Positions 9,049 to 23,100 of a stretch of DNA of 64,000 bases are shown here, one piece after another. Origin of the DNA: Tetranychus cinnabarinus (lineage: Eukaryota; Arthropoda; Arachnida; Trombidiformes; Tetranychidae); NCBI GenBank assembly GCA_022266195.1, contig WHVY01000005.1, positions 4,712,001-4,776,000 of the forward strand, written 5' to 3'. The number at the start of each line of letters is the position of its first letter. Positions within the stretch are counted from its first letter, which is position 1. The notes beneath the pieces are model-generated. The model was not told the DNA's origin, did no database searches, and worked only from the letters and a program-made list of their open reading frames with translations. The position numbers were made by a program, and so were the translations under genes.

Positions 9049-9441
9049 ATGTTGCAAGTATCCTCAACGATAGAAGATCTGTTCAGTGATGATACCATTA
9101 CATTTTCTCCAATGGAGAGTGAACCTGCTGTTGAATCAACACTACCACCAACACTACAAAATTATGTAGAAACTTTCATTGTTGAAAATGTGGTAACATC
9201 TCCAGTTTCAGTTCCAGTTCCAAACCTCAACGAATCTTTGATTTCGTTACAGAATCAAATTGATAATAAACAATCCACATTGAAAATGTTCGAAAATATG
9301 TTGGCAACAGCCAACTTCCTCATTATTCAACTTAACGAAGAAATTAATTCTTTGAAAAATATTGTTAATAATAATTCAATAATCTTTAATAAGGTTATTG
9401 TTGACACCCAAGGTGACACTTGGGTGCAAGTTCAAAAATAA
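9049..9441 (+). CDS. Coiled-coil protein of the mini-Polinton-like element, 130 aa
   Basis: ATG at 9,049 with its own TATA/Inr promoter. It has an acidic, Ser/Thr/Pro-rich N-terminus (about residues 1-65), then a long Asn/Leu/Ile helix that looks like a coiled coil (about residues 66-110), and a C-terminus DTQGDTWVQVQK. The same C-terminal pattern (DTQVDTMVQVSK and stop) is encoded at about 10,037-10,072 in a diverged fragment of the family, so the reading frame seems to have been under selection in the family. The stop lies about 90 bases before the right terminus. The function is unknown. Confidence 0.6.
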   Translation: MLQVSSTIEDLFSDDTITFSPMESEPAVESTLPPTLQNYVETFIVENVVTSPVSVPVPNLNESLISLQNQIDNKQSTLKMFENMLATANFLIIQLNEEINSLKNIVNNNSIIFNKVIVDTQGDTWVQVQK

Positions 9442-9484
9442 ATTGGACTTTTAAACAAGTTTCATTTCAATTTCAATTTCTTTG

Positions 9485-9531
9485 AATAACCGTTTTCGCG
9501 ATTGAGCCAGTAATTGGTTTTTTATACTACT
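9485..9531 (-). repeat. Right terminal inverted repeat of the mini-Polinton-like element
   Basis: Reverse complement of the left end, finishing ...TTTTTTATACTACT at 9,531, followed by the target duplication GATGGT (9,532-9,537). Confidence 0.85.
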
Positions 9532-9537
9532 GATGGT

Positions 9538-11166
9538 TATTCTAATAATAATCAGAAAATCAATAAAAATTTAAAATCTATCCATTTTATACTGTGTGAT
9601 AATTTTAAGCTTTCAAGATAAGATGCGTCGAAGTTCTACGATCAACTCAAGACTAAACTTTATTTCGCACTTTTCGACATATATATAAATTATATACATG
9701 TATTGATGTTATACATGGGTCCCTTATAAAATAAATAAGGGTGTAGCTACATCTATTACAATAAACTACATATTTAAAGCCGTGTTACAAGTGTTTTCAG
9801 TGATTTTTTAAGGTAAAAACCCCAGAAAATATTTTAATAATAAAATAAAATCAAGAAAAAAGTTGAAAACTTTGCATTTTTTCATAAGAAAACACTTTTT
9901 CACCTCAAATTCCTCGTGACCCGAAAGTTTCCTATCTAAATCTGACAAATCTTTTCATTAGTTTTTTCTGCTCTAAAGAATGCATACAGTCTCGACCGGA
10001 AATCACTGAGACACTTACCTTGTAAGTTTTATTGATACCCAAGTTGACACTATGGTCCAAGTTTCAAAATGAATTTTGAATTTAAATCAATTTTTTCTTA
10101 TATTTAAACTTTTCGCGATAAGCGGTTTTGAATTGAGCCATAAATGGCTTTTTAATACACTTTGTACTGCTATTAAGTTTTTAAAAGTGAAGCGTTCGCA
10201 CTAAAGCTGTATCAGTTATGATCTTTTAAAAATTTGCAAATTAGAAAAAGGGAAAATTAATTGAACGAATTTAAAGATTTACTTGAGCCAGTCAATATTG
10301 GTGTAAGCAGTATCGATAATCATTTTCCCTTTAATTTAGAACTTGAATTTGTAATTAAATTAAGTTTAATAACTTAATACAGTTTAATTTGTACAGTTGC
10401 ATGGTGGATCGACACAATTTTATTTTCCAAATCTGCGAATCCCAAAGGTCCAGATTCATTTTTTTCTTGAGCATACCAGTTCCTTAATAGTAATAATAGT
10501 AATAATCTAAATTTCTTTTGACAAAATAAAGGTAAGCTTAATAAGGTTGGTTTCGGGACAAAATAAATTATGAAATGAAAAGAAAATTAACTCAAAAATT
10601 TTCCATTTACTTCACAATAAAAGTAACGAAAATGGAAATCAGAATTTTTAGATTACACAGAAGCGGACATGAATTGTCTTTTTCATTGATTCAACAGGTT
10701 TCAACTTCAGCCTCAAGGTTTGTAGCCCCAATAGTCTCGACTGTTCAGCTTTGATGCATCTTATGAATGAATGATTCTCATTTATCACTCATTTTTTCTC
10801 GATAGTTTTGGGTGAGAGAGCATTTCGTATTTCTGTCCTCAAGCTCATGAAAATGCGAGTGAAATTATTTGAAGCTTTTAGAAAATATCTCTTCATCTTA
10901 GAAACTGTCTTTTGGAATTCTGATAATCACTACCCATTCACTGAACACTATGTCAATGAGAATCAAATCTTTATTCGCAATTCTACCAAGTAAAATATGA
11001 ATATTTGACTTGGTTCATAAGAACCTTCAGCTTGTCTTTGAACTCGAATTAGAAAGATGTGTGACTGAAAAATGTTTAATTGTTTGGACTACAATAATTG
11101 TATTGCTATCATTAAATAACGATGATAACTGAAAGACTTATTGTAACGGTAAAAAAAGGTCAACAG
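9538..11166. other. Gap between mini-Polinton-like element and receptor gene
   Basis: AT-rich, no credible gene. It contains the diverged right-end fragment of the same element family (10,030-10,168). The rest shows no recognised feature; the 3' UTR of the receptor gene probably occupies its right end. Confidence 0.5.
10030..10168 (+). mobile_element. Diverged right-end fragment of the mini-Polinton-like family
   Basis: Collinear with 9,398-9,531: the end of the coiled-coil ORF (ATTGATACCCAAGTTGACAC...), a stop, TTTCGCGATAAGCGG, then TTGAATTGAGCCATAAATGG and a terminus ending ...GTACT. Clearly similar but with many substitutions, so it is an older or different family member. No left end was found. 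Confidence 0.65.
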
Positions 11167-14100
11167 TTAAATGGCACTATTTTGTTCCTCTTCAGGACTT
11201 GGCGAGTTCCAGTCTCCGTTTGTTGTTGACGTTGTCTTCAAGTCACCCGAAGAGGGTTCAGGCAGCACTATTGTTGGTGCTGATTGATGAGCTGAAATGG
11301 CTTGAGTAGCAGCTGCTATGGCAGCAGCACATCCACCAGAACTGGTTGGTCGAGCAAACCGAAGGGCATTGCTTGTTGAGTTTGTAGTAAAGGTACCAAC
11401 ACCTCCAGAACCCTATCAAGAATCAGTAAAGAAAAATCACATTAACATTGCTTCTGCCAACTAGCACTAACAGTGTTAGCACAATGACCACATTAAAACA
11501 TACCTGTGTACCCGAATGTCTAGTATTTTTATAAGGTTGAAATAAACAAATGTACAATTTAGGTGTAAAAAGGCATCCAATGTTAACAGCAGCACTGATT
11601 GATATGCATGTCGATAGACTGGCAAGTTGGATCTGAGGGACAAAAGAGAGACAAATTCATCAAGATTATTGTTCAATTCATAAAAATTTAAATCCATTTC
11701 TAGTTCAAACAAAGAGAGTTCAGAATCATGCTTCAATGTTCAGATAAAAAGTAGACTGTATCACGATTTAAATTCATTTCTTAATAGATTGAGAATTTTC
11801 GAAAATCTTTTTAGAAATATTTATCAATTTTTTCAATTTGAATGTCGATTGTGATCAACAGAAGGAGTTGTATTGGATTTGCAACAAAATCGATGAAATT
11901 TAATAATAAATCGAAACAATTTTGATCGGATTTGAGTGAATAATTGTGTGCAAGATTGCGCATTTACCTTTCTGTTTCTTGAATTTGCATAATTTTGTTA
12001 ATCGTAAGCAATTAGATTAGTTTTGATATATTTACATTGAAACTTGACTACAACTTTATTAGCATTATTTATGCAAATGTGGATATTTACAGTTGACTGA
12101 CAGTAATGTTGCAGTTGATAATTATGAATAATTTGCTTTCATTCAAATTGTTGTCTCAATTTATATTGACTTTGTTTTTCGATTAACATGAAAAGTCTAT
12201 TAATACAATTGATGAAAATTTTGGTTCGCCTGATTAACATTTTCAATTTTACTCGCCCTTATATGGAAAGTTTCGAGTCGATTGAAACCGTTTTCCTACT
12301 TGAATCAACTTGAATAATCCTTTTTGTTGATATTTTTCATTGACTCAATTTGATCAATATATTGAAGTTAAATGAACCATTTATTACTAATTTCAGCAAA
12401 ATTATTCTCAAATCACAAGCTTAGTTTCAGTTGATCAACCTCTTAGTTGCATTATCATGAGAAAAAATTGTTTTCTTCTGAATACAAAAGTCCAAAAAGA
12501 ACTTATTTGTGTATCCTTTGAATCGAAATGAAAAAAATGAATATGTGTCGAATCTCAATTTCAAGTTCGACTCGACTGGTAACAGTGAAGAAACATTCGT
12601 TGCTTGAAACGGATTTTGGATCCATCGAGTTTACTCACCTTGAAATCATTATTGGTACCGAAGTAGATTGGTATAAAAGCCAGCCAAACTATACAAGTAC
12701 TGTACATGGTAAAGACAATGTACTTTGCTTCATTAAAATTGTCGGGTATTTTTCGAGTTTTAAAAGCATACATTGTACAAAAAACTATAAGAATCATGTT
12801 ATAAATGAGTGAAATGGCCGTTGCCGTGGCTGAGATGCCACACTGCAGAACGACAACCTTTCTTGTTCCCAGCTTTTGTGGAACCTCGGCAACGGAAGGA
12901 GGATCACGAATGAGCCAACCAACAACGATGACCAATTGAACGGAAACTAAACAGGAACAAATGACAACCTGAGACTTAGGACTAGTATAGGAAGGACGTT
13001 TCAGGCCACTTTTAACTCCCCGATTAAAGATGCGGGAAATGCGATTGGTTTTGGTGAGTATGGCAGAGTAGCTGATGCAAAGGCCCAAACATAGGCCGAT
13101 ACGAACCACTGTACAGGTTAAAAGAGTTGGCTTTGAAAGGATAAGAAGACTGACAATGTAACAAACCATCAAACCGAGAAGCAAAATGTAACACAATTCA
13201 CGACCAGAAGCCATGATGATGGGTGTCTCGTTGAACCTAATAAAGGTCATGCAGGTAAACACTGTGGCCACAATGCCGAGTGAGGCAAAGACGGCGGGCA
13301 CAATAGTCCACGGAGAGTCCCATCTCATGAACTCGACGGGTAACTTGGTGCAAGTCTCTCTGTACTCATCAGGAACATAGCCGGGTGAACAAGCCACACA
13401 ATCGGTTAAATTGTAGATTCGCTCATTCTCCTGACAATAAGAGCAATGCCAACAACAGGGTTGCCCTTCGTGTATCTGGCGGAATTGACCTCGTTCACAC
13501 TCTTTGCTACAAACGGAACTCGGAATTGAACTGAAGCCACTTTCATTGGAATGAGCAACACCGAAATTAGGCCACTCTAGTTGACTTAAATTAAACACTA
13601 ATCTGTTGAGAAGAAGAAGCAAAATGAAATAAAAAATCAATTTCGTCTAGAAAGTCAACTTTGAAATCTTTTTCGATGAAAATGTTTTTCAATTAAATTC
13701 AATTTCGATTGCAATTTAATTGCAATTTGAGGCAAAAAGATTTTCACAAAATTCTTTAAATTCCAAATTCGAGTCTCAAAACTCACCTTTCACTTTCCCA
13801 GTTACCAATCTTGATGTAATCATATTCAGATGGAGATTGAGAATCGGATGAATTTGAATAATCTAAAGATTCTTTGACTCTTTGATATTGAAAGATGTCA
13901 TAACGACCAGGAGCATCGCCGTCTTTATTGAACTTGACAGTCATTCCCTGTAAACCTGAATAGTGAAAGAAGAAGCCAGATAATCAGTTAAAATTGATCA
14001 AAATTTCACTCGAAATGAGAAATTTCTTTGAACCAGAAAAGGCAATGTTGTATCAATAAGAAGTAAAAAAGCAACAAAAAGATAAATTGAGTTTCAATTG

Positions 14101-17100
14101 ATTCTTGATAGACTTGATAATTGCAAGAATTTTTTCTTTCAATACTCTGAGAGGTTTCAGGGAAAAGAAAAAGTTGCCCAAAAAATGATCTCTTCAAGTT
14201 ATCGTCAAGTTACTGTTTCTATTCGAGATTTTGTTTCTTTCCATTTAATATATTTTGTTCACGCTACTTGAGTAGTCAATAAAATGAGTATTGATTTTGA
14301 ATGAGAAACAATTATCAAAGTTGTCGACACTTGACGAGAACTGACCAGAAAAGTTTGATTAATATCTTTGACTGAAAAGGTGTTTGACTTTAGTCCTGAA
14401 CCTGGAACGGAAAAAGATGCAAAAAATGTTTTTTTTCACTCCAACTGTAATTAAAGGTTTAACTGTTTGTGTTAAATGATGTTTCAACTCGAGTGCGAGT
14501 TATTAATAAGGTTGAATGTCAATTTGTGTTATTTTCGTGTTTTCACTCAATCCTTTTCTTTGGGTTTCCTCTTAACAATGGCTTCCATCACAAGTGTTAT
14601 CATAACGGTGAGATAACAATTTTGTTTCTTCTTTCCGTTTACTTTTCTCTATTCATTATTGGATCTGTTTTTGTCATCATTTTTTCCTCTTCTTCAAACC
14701 AACGAAATTGCTATCTGTAGCGATAAATGAATGCTCAATGAACATAATACTTATCCACTTATCAGTAAAGAATATGAATAAGAACAAGTGGAAAGATGAA
14801 AATGCTGTATCAAGGATAATATCTACAAATGAATTGTGTTCGTTCGAGTTTATTGTTCACAATGAAAATATGAATACAAAAACATCTTTTGAATAACATC
14901 TTGAGCATTGTGATGAACCGATAATTGCACCTCATTACTCACAGAAAAGCGATCACTTTTATTCTTGCCTCTTGCAGGGAGTTTTCACTCCCAGTTTTGC
15001 ATTCGCTCAACGAATTTAGAGAATTTCTTTTATCAAATATTTTGGTCACTTACTTGAAAAGGAAACTTTACGAATGTAAGATAAAAGTTCTTGGCCTTTG
15101 ATGGGTGCTCGAACACAGAGACTTTTAGGTGAAAAGAATACACTTTCAAGTCTCGTTTCGTTTGAAGAGTCAACTGGCTTCGGTACTTTTGGACGGCATC
15201 GATCAGATAATAGATTATGTATAGCATGAGCCATGGCATAGACGGCATCGACAACGAACGGAACCAAACCTTCTTGTTCATACTTGACTAAGACTTCATT
15301 GCCTGCAAGAGAAGCGAGAAAAAAAATCATTGAAAAAATTGTTCTTAATCCATTTCGATCGAAAAATTCCAGTTTCGAAAATCGAAATCTCAGTTTTTAG
15401 AAAATTCCGATTTTCCATTAACAACCAACAAGTCTACAGTTTGCTTTGAAAATTCATGATAAATCAAAATTCCATTTTTCTCATTGACTGTTATGAAAAT
15501 AAAGTTGAATAAAAATATTTGTTAAGCAAAAATAACTTTAAATTCCAACTAAATATTCACCATAAAAATAACTTTACCAGGTTGTCTAATGGCATTTAAC
15601 AGGAAAATATGAATTCTGTTTACTCTTCTAAGGATTTTGGTTCACTAGCATTTCGAGCATTTTGCCATGAAAATAACTTTGATTTGATAAAGTGAAGCAA
15701 AAAGAGAAACTAGATTATGATTGTGATAATGAGAGTCAATTTTTCGTCTTCTTTTACTTCTTTTTTTGCGTTTACAAACACCTTTTCTGGTTACCTCTTT
15801 TGGTGGGCAACAACTTTTTATTTCATTTATAAATTATATTTTGTTCATCTTGCTCCACTTTATGCCTTTGAGCTGTTGCTTTATTAGATTGTCATTATTT
15901 ATACTCGTCTGTTTATAATGGCAAATCATTTGAAAGCCAACATTCAATTTGCTATTATTAATAGTTTGCTTGTGATTTTTACTCTTCTACTTTTCCAAGC
16001 AACTTGATGAGTGACTTAACCACTAATATCAGTTGTACTTTACCTGTACATTTCTTCCGGTCCAAAGGTTTTAAACTAACAACAGCCTCAGGAGAGTTGA
16101 CAGTCTCTGGAAAATAACAGTTGAAATGTTGTTCCCAGAATGGTTTAAACCAAGGATTGCGTTTGTTTGTCAATGGTTTTAAACTTTTAAAATATTCATC
16201 AAAACCTGAGATTTAACACGATTGTTGGATTGTGAAAAAAAGAACAGAAATTATCATTTGATGAATACACTTGAAACTAAACCCATTTTATGTTCATTAC
16301 ACATTCAAGAATAGCTTTTAAAAGTCAATTCAAGTTTCCATAATTTTCCAGTTAATTAAACTCTCTCAACGTTTCCAGTTTCACCAGAAAAATGAAGAAA
16401 AGCAAAAGATTATCAAAGATCGCAATATTTGTAAAATCGAAAGAAAAATTCTTTTCAAAATTCAACTCAATTCCAATTTCGCTCAAAATGGTTCGCATTA
16501 GAAAAATATTATGGAATCATTTCTCATGAGATTATCCTAGAAACTCGAAATTTAAACTCAGTGATGACCTTATTCCGATTTCGATGGCTGAACAAATGAT
16601 GAAAACTTGAAGTTGGAAAAAAAGTTGGAAAACTAAATCAAATGAAAAAAGGAAAATATTACATTATTAAAACTGTTTCATTATGAAGATAATTTGTCAT
16701 TTATATTGTGAGAGAGCTCAACAATTGTCATAAAGTCATTAGCAGTTTAAATGGAGATTAAATCTGTATCAACTCATTAGATTCATTAATATCAATAGCA
16801 CTTGAAAGGACTTTCATTTACTTTGATTGCAACTTCAATCAATTTTTCATTTTAAACTTCAATCCATTTCAACAGTTGAACCCAAAAGTGCTTTAATGAA
16901 ACCCAAAAAATGATGAATGACTCTTTCTCCAGCACAAAATCTGTTTGACATTCATTTTCTCAGAACTCTTGACCATTATCATTCCATTGCTTTTCTTGAA
17001 ACGTTATATTTCTTCATCACCTTTGACCAGGAAAAAAAGTGTCAAAAGTGATTGCAAGAAAATCATAGTTTAATTAAACTCATCCAGTATGCAATTTGCA

Positions 17101-20100
17101 TAAAAGATGATTGAGCATTTTAGGAAGACAAGAAAAAAGGAAAACTCAGTTTTTGCTCGACAATTACGACAAATTAAACTCGAATCAAGTTGAAGGCAGC
17201 AAACAAATGAAAGTGATCATTAACAATTAAAAGGTTACATTAACAATGCATTAATCAGATTTGATTATACGTTTTGGGTTCCAATAGTGAACACAACTTT
17301 TTTTGCTCAAAATTATTTCTCATTTTTCTGATGGAAAGAGAAAATAAAATTTCAACTTTTCTTCTTCTTCTTCTCTCAAATTAAGTGTCCCATTAAGAAT
17401 CGTTGCCATGAAGAAATCTTTTTTTGGTTCATTTTCTTCTCATTCCATTGAAAAAAAAGATAATGATAATTGTTATTGATATTTAGCTGTAAAATTGCTG
17501 ACAAAAGATGTTTCCCTTTCATGAAACCTTTCGTATAATTGTATTGAGAGATTTTACCTGAAGAGGAAAAAGTGAAAAAAGTTATCAATATTATGCTGAG
17601 GATGAGGATAAAGAGAAGCCATGTTTAAGCATTAATAACATTCTTAGGATAACCAAATTAGATGGTTCAATGAAATTCATCAATGACCTTACAGAGTCAC
17701 AATTGATTATTTTGTCTCAATCAAAATGATCAACTTTGAGAGAGGAAATTATCTTTTCACCATTTTCATTGTTATTCAATTTCTGAATTGATAATAACTC
17801 GAGATTAATTTTCAAAATAAAAGTTTAATAACTTGATTATATCAATGAAAGGATGGATTAGGTTGAAATTAAGTAGAAAGATAAAAGGTTGAAGCTTCCA
17901 TTGTGAATATCAAATCAAATGGAAAGCTCGTTCAATAAAATGAAGCAACAGCTTTTCATGCAATTTCACCTTACAGAGTTTGGGGGAAAGTTTCCTTTCA
18001 ATGGAAGAACTTTTTTTGTTCACAATTTTCTTCATCGAAAATGACGAAAAGAGAAAATTGTGCGATCTAGAAATTCAGATTTGGAAAGTAGAACGAAAAG
18101 AATCTTTGCAATGTTTCGAGTTTTCTAAATCTTGTTATGAGATTATTCTCGACGATGAATATGACCATGAAATGTATAAATTGGAAAACACTGAGATTCT
18201 CTTTTGTATCTTCATTGAGGGAAATGATGAATGTTACTATTTTTGCCTCCCAGTGAAGTCTGAAGTTGCAATTGGATAATAAAGTTGTTGTTTGAAAGAA
18301 ATTTCAGTTGATCAGAAAATCAGAGTTTAGGTGTTTGCTGTTCGATTCAGAGAAATGAATTATTCAAATTTTCTCAAATATTTAATGCAAATTATCAGAT
18401 AAATGTATTCAAATTGAATAACTAATAATCGCTTCAATGCAAGCTTCACTATTTCCTATGAATTCAATGTACTTTCAGACTTTATTTTAACTTTGAATCA
18501 ATTTTTATCATTTTTCAGAAAACTCAAATTTTCTGTAAATTCTGGGAAAAGATTTTCTCGTTTTCAATATTTAGTTATTCAGTTGTCACATGCAATAGTT
18601 AATCATGACCATGTATAGTTTCAGTATTATAACCTTCAACTTAAACATATTAGTTCTGATTTTCAATCAAACTTTACTTCTTCTTTCCGTGAAGTTTACA
18701 CTTGTGTTGTGTTTCCAACCTTTAATTTCTTTTGATTATTTTAATTTCTCGATTTTAGGCCACAAAATCAGTGAATTAAATGAACATCAATATTCTGTTT
18801 TGTAAATCAGATAAAAGATTTAATAAAATATTGCTAAAAGCCAGACTGTTATAAAAACAAATTGATTTTCATCTCTTTCAGCTCTAAAAGCGAAATAATT
18901 GACCTTAAATCGAGTATGTTATACAAATGAAATCCTTCGTCAAGATAATTGGACACTTTTTGTTGTGGCCACAAACCAGTAATCTAATAAAATGGTAAAA
19001 TAACAAGGAAAAATGCATTGAATTTCTATTTACAAGTTTCAATGTTCATCTGAACATGTAATAATTGTTTTCCTATTCAATTGATTTTTCACATTGAACA
19101 ATCTTTTCAATTCATTTCCTTCTCATTTCCTATGTGAAATGTAATCCTTTCAATTGTGATTATTATCATTTCCTATCCTTTTCATCTCATTTCATAGTCG
19201 ATAGTTTAGACGTTTGGTGTTAACAATCAGGTTGCCCTCATTTGAATTTGGTTAAAAAGAGTAAAAAAAGAAAAGGAAAAAAATAATAAATGATAAAGAA
19301 TGGACCAAACATGATGGAACATGAACATGATTGGAAGCAACAATTTTCATCTCATGTCGATCATTGACAAGAAAAGCAACGATTTCGATTCAACATTGAA
19401 ACCATTTTTGCCTATCAAAGCAAGTTTATTTTTCTTGTAGCATTGCGTTTGAAAAACAAGTTGAACTTGAAAAGGTGAACATCGAAAAAAAGAAGAAGAA
19501 TGAAAACAATTGAAACATTTTCTTTCTTCTCATGAATTTCCTCAGAAAACAAGAATGAAAAAAGTGTTGAGAAAAGGTGAAAAACGGAAAATTATAGTCG
19601 ATGGAAAAACACTTTCAACTGTTATTAAGAGTTTTCAGGTAAATAATGGAAGGTGAAATTTTCTGTTTCCAAATGATAGCTCAAGATGAAATTTTTCATC
19701 CATTATGTTTGTATCGACTTGCTATTGAAACCTGGCTTCAGGCAATGTCTACCAATGATGTAAGAAACAATAAGAATCAACTCCATTGTAAACAATCAAA
19801 TTTATCAAAGTCAACTCTCTATTTGCGCTGTTATTGATTATGTTGACAACTTTTTAAATATTTTCATTTTTGGGTTTCTTGGAGCTTCTTTTTTTGGGTC
19901 ACAAAATCATGAGCGGATAAAGTTTTCTTTCCTTCGTCTTTTGATCGCTCAATTGAATCAGGTTTTTCTTGTTCATTTCACTTGGATGGACATTGAAATT
20001 CCCTGGAATCGCAACTTTATTTTTTGCTCTTTCTTTCCTTTTCCATTTCATTTGAAAAACTTTTGATTGAGTGAGAAGAAAATTTCAGAATCAAAAATGG

Positions 20101-23100
20101 CGCAAAACAAACATTAACAATAAAATAAACCTGAAAATTTGACCAGAATTTTTAACTCATTTTTTGACCTTTTCTCTTCACTTTTCACCAAATTAATTCA
20201 ACTCTAATATCATTAATATTTAGTTGATATTGTTTGTTATATTTCTTTGTAAAGAGAAGTGTTTTATTAGAAAATCAAAGTTTCTCAGAAAAGTTTCAAA
20301 ATTTTTCTTCTTCTCCAATCAAATAGAGAGAAAAGTTCACAAATGTTTAATCATGAAAAGTTGTCAAAATTTTTCTTGGAATTTTCTTCTTCTCTTTCAA
20401 GTTGAAGCAAAATGTGATAATTCAGAATTATGTTGTTCTTGGCAAGTCATGGAGGAAATATCAGGTTGAAAATGATGTTGATTCATTTCTGACGGAATTT
20501 TCTTTTCTCTAGATTCTGGCCCTTCTTCAAAGTTGCACACCAGCGTTTTATGGTTGCCTCAGAAGGTCCTTTACCAGACATTAGTCTATTGACCTCTTGA
20601 TGAATTAAGCCAGCACTGTAATCTTTATAAACGAGATACTTAACAATTCCAACGACTTCATCTTTAGTAATTGAACTTTTAAGAGCACTTTTGTAATCCA
20701 TTGTAACAATAATATTAATAGAATCACTAAAACGATCAAAAGCCGCATAAATGAGTTTCATTGAGAATGCGTCAGTGGTTGCCGAGAAACGGCCTCAAAG
20801 TCCGCGCATTTCAACTGAATCAACACAATTATTTGAGAAGAGCAAGACTAAGCAATAACAGACGAAAACCTTCGTCCTTTGCTTAGTCCAAGAAGACTTG
20901 AAAAAAAAGAGTTAATTTTCACTTCCACTAATTTACTAAAACAATACAAACTTAGCGTCTGCCGAGAGAAGCTAAGACTGAAAGAAGCGACTTTAGCTTT
21001 CGCTCGAGTTTCTGTAAACTCTAGTCTTTGAACCAGGATTTGATCCTGTGTCCTCTTGTATTGTCGGAGAAACGACTTATGAATAACTACGACTTCTTCT
21101 GACTAAAACTGGAAAGTATTGTTTAGTATCGAGTCTACTCAACATGAAAGATTTGACTTTTTGACTTGACTCTTTCATTCTGAATCATTTTTGAGTTAGG
21201 ACAATGTTTGTCTGGAATAGCGATGAAAATTTGAAAAAGTTAAACTTTTGTTTTCCAAAAACGCTGTCATATTTAAAGGAATGTTTAAATGAACAAAAAT
21301 GGGTTTAAAAGAGCTTTGAAAGTTTTCCTTTTACCTGGCAGTGAGTTTCGCTTTGGTAATATTGTAATTGCTCCAACTGCACTGTCTTCTTGACCTCTAA
21401 CTGGATACAATTTTCGACCCCAAGAGTCACTACCAAGCCATGCAAAGTGTCCAACTTTACCAGTTACTTGGGAAGCATTCAATAGTTTACGACAATTGTC
21501 TTCATCTACAAAAAGCACCACACCACGAGCATTTGATTTTGAATAGAGTTTATTAATTATTCGAATAAAATCTTCTGGTTTAGCATTTCTGGTTATCTTG
21601 ACACCTTCAGCAATGCAAATCCTTTCCCGAGCAGCAAGCGTTTTAAAATATTCAATTCCTCTCTCACCATATTCACCTTCCTCAGCAATGGTGGACACAT
21701 AAGTCCAGTTGAACAGTTTAACAATATCAACCATAACTTGAGCCTGAAAACTATCGGGTGGAACAACTCGAGAAAAGAATCCAAATCTACTTTTATCACT
21801 TAATTCAATGCTAGTTGAGGCATAACTAATTTGTGGAATCTGATTATTTGGTAAAAAATAAAAACAAAAGGTTAAACAAATTGTTAACCATTTTATAGAC
21901 GATTAAACAAACCTGGAAAAGACGTAAAATATTGGCCACCATTACAGACACTGAGCTGGATGCTGCTCCAATAACACCAACAACAGGGTCTGAAGCCAAT
22001 AGATGAGGAGAGGAACCATCATCACATTGATAATCATCCAAAGTGTGGTCAACTGTGGTCAACGAAGACTTGACGAATTCCATTGTTTGTTCTAAGGCAT
22101 AAGTATCTCGTGAACAAGTGTCTAAAATGTGAACTCCTGAAAAGGACAAACAATCGAAAAAAAATTAACATCTCTTTAAAGTCTTTATGAACAAAAGTTG
22201 AACAATTTTCCGGCGAAAACTAAATCTTTTTATGAACAAATTTCAATCAGAAAATTGTTTCCCAAATAAGTTCATTGAAGAGCATCAATCGAATCAATTG
22301 ATTGAAAGATTGTCCATTCAATATGAATATCGATCGAAGGAAATGTTTTGTAATGTTGAAGCTAATTGGTAAACTAGAAAATGGATCGATAATTCAAAAT
22401 TTTGCCTTTTCTATCCAATTTGAGAATTTATTTTTACTCTAACAATTTTTTCCATTATCATTGATTCCATTAAAATGCTGACTTTACAATTCTATTGAAC
22501 TCAACAAGGTATGAAAATGTCGAGAGGAAAAAATAGATTTATGATTACATGGGAAGAAGAGACAAAATAACCAAGCAACAATTGGAATTTAAATAATCAA
22601 ACAATGAAGCAAACAGGGAATGCTATTCATACTTTCAATTGTTGATCAAAAGTTAACCCAAAAATAAGCAAACAAAAAGGCCAGAAAAGGCGACTGTTTT
22701 GTTCATCTTATTAATTTTGTCACATGAAGACACATTTAAATAATGATAAAGACATTGTCAAGTGAAAGGGTTGAAGGTAAAAGTAAATAACAAACAAACC
22801 ATTTTTGTTATCAACATTGAATAGAGAGAGAAAAGTTCTGACACAAGAGGCAAAAAATCATTTATAATCTACAGATGAACATGATAACTTTTACTGTCAA
22901 CAGAGAGACAATTATTTGTTTTAAATGTTTTATTTTCCAATTAAACTTTGAAACCATCAAAAAATCTATTTCTCATTTGATTAAACTTTCCATGAGCAAA
23001 CAAAAGAACATGATTAATAACGAAAAACAGTGAAAGTCGAGTTTAACCTGAATTGGGTGAAAAGATGGAGAAGAATTTATTCTGACAGATTCATACACTT

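Larger units (their letters stand above)
5766..9537. mobile_element. Miniature Polinton/Maverick-like element with intact termini and 6-bp target duplication
   Basis: The element body is 5,772-9,531 (3,760 bp). The left end AGTAGTATAAAAAACCAATT and the right end are inverted copies, with 34 identical terminal bases and partial matching to about 47. Both sides are flanked by the same hexamer GATGGT (5,766-5,771 and 9,532-9,537). AG...CT termini with a 6-bp duplication are established Polinton hallmarks. Inside are an adenovirus/Polinton-type protease relic (+), a minus-strand cluster of three small ORFs, four about-170-bp tandem repeats, and a TATA-driven coiled-coil ORF (+) at the right end. 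No DNA polymerase B, integrase, capsid or packaging ATPase is seen, so mobilisation must have come from elsewhere. Alternatives are a virophage-like or unclassified TIR element. Confidence 0.75.

Noticed and set aside
12528..12812. Plus-strand ORF over the receptor membrane exon
   Set aside because: It is the antisense shadow of the strongly supported exon 13602-12639.
18001..18279. 93-codon plus-strand ORF in receptor intron 3
   Set aside because: It has an ATG and an acidic composition but no promoter, splice partner or family resemblance; plausibly chance.
21020..21075. B-box-like GGATCAAATCC on the minus strand, possible tRNA
   Set aside because: There is no A box at suitable distance, and the motif is explained by a simple short palindrome (CAGGAT...ATCCTG).
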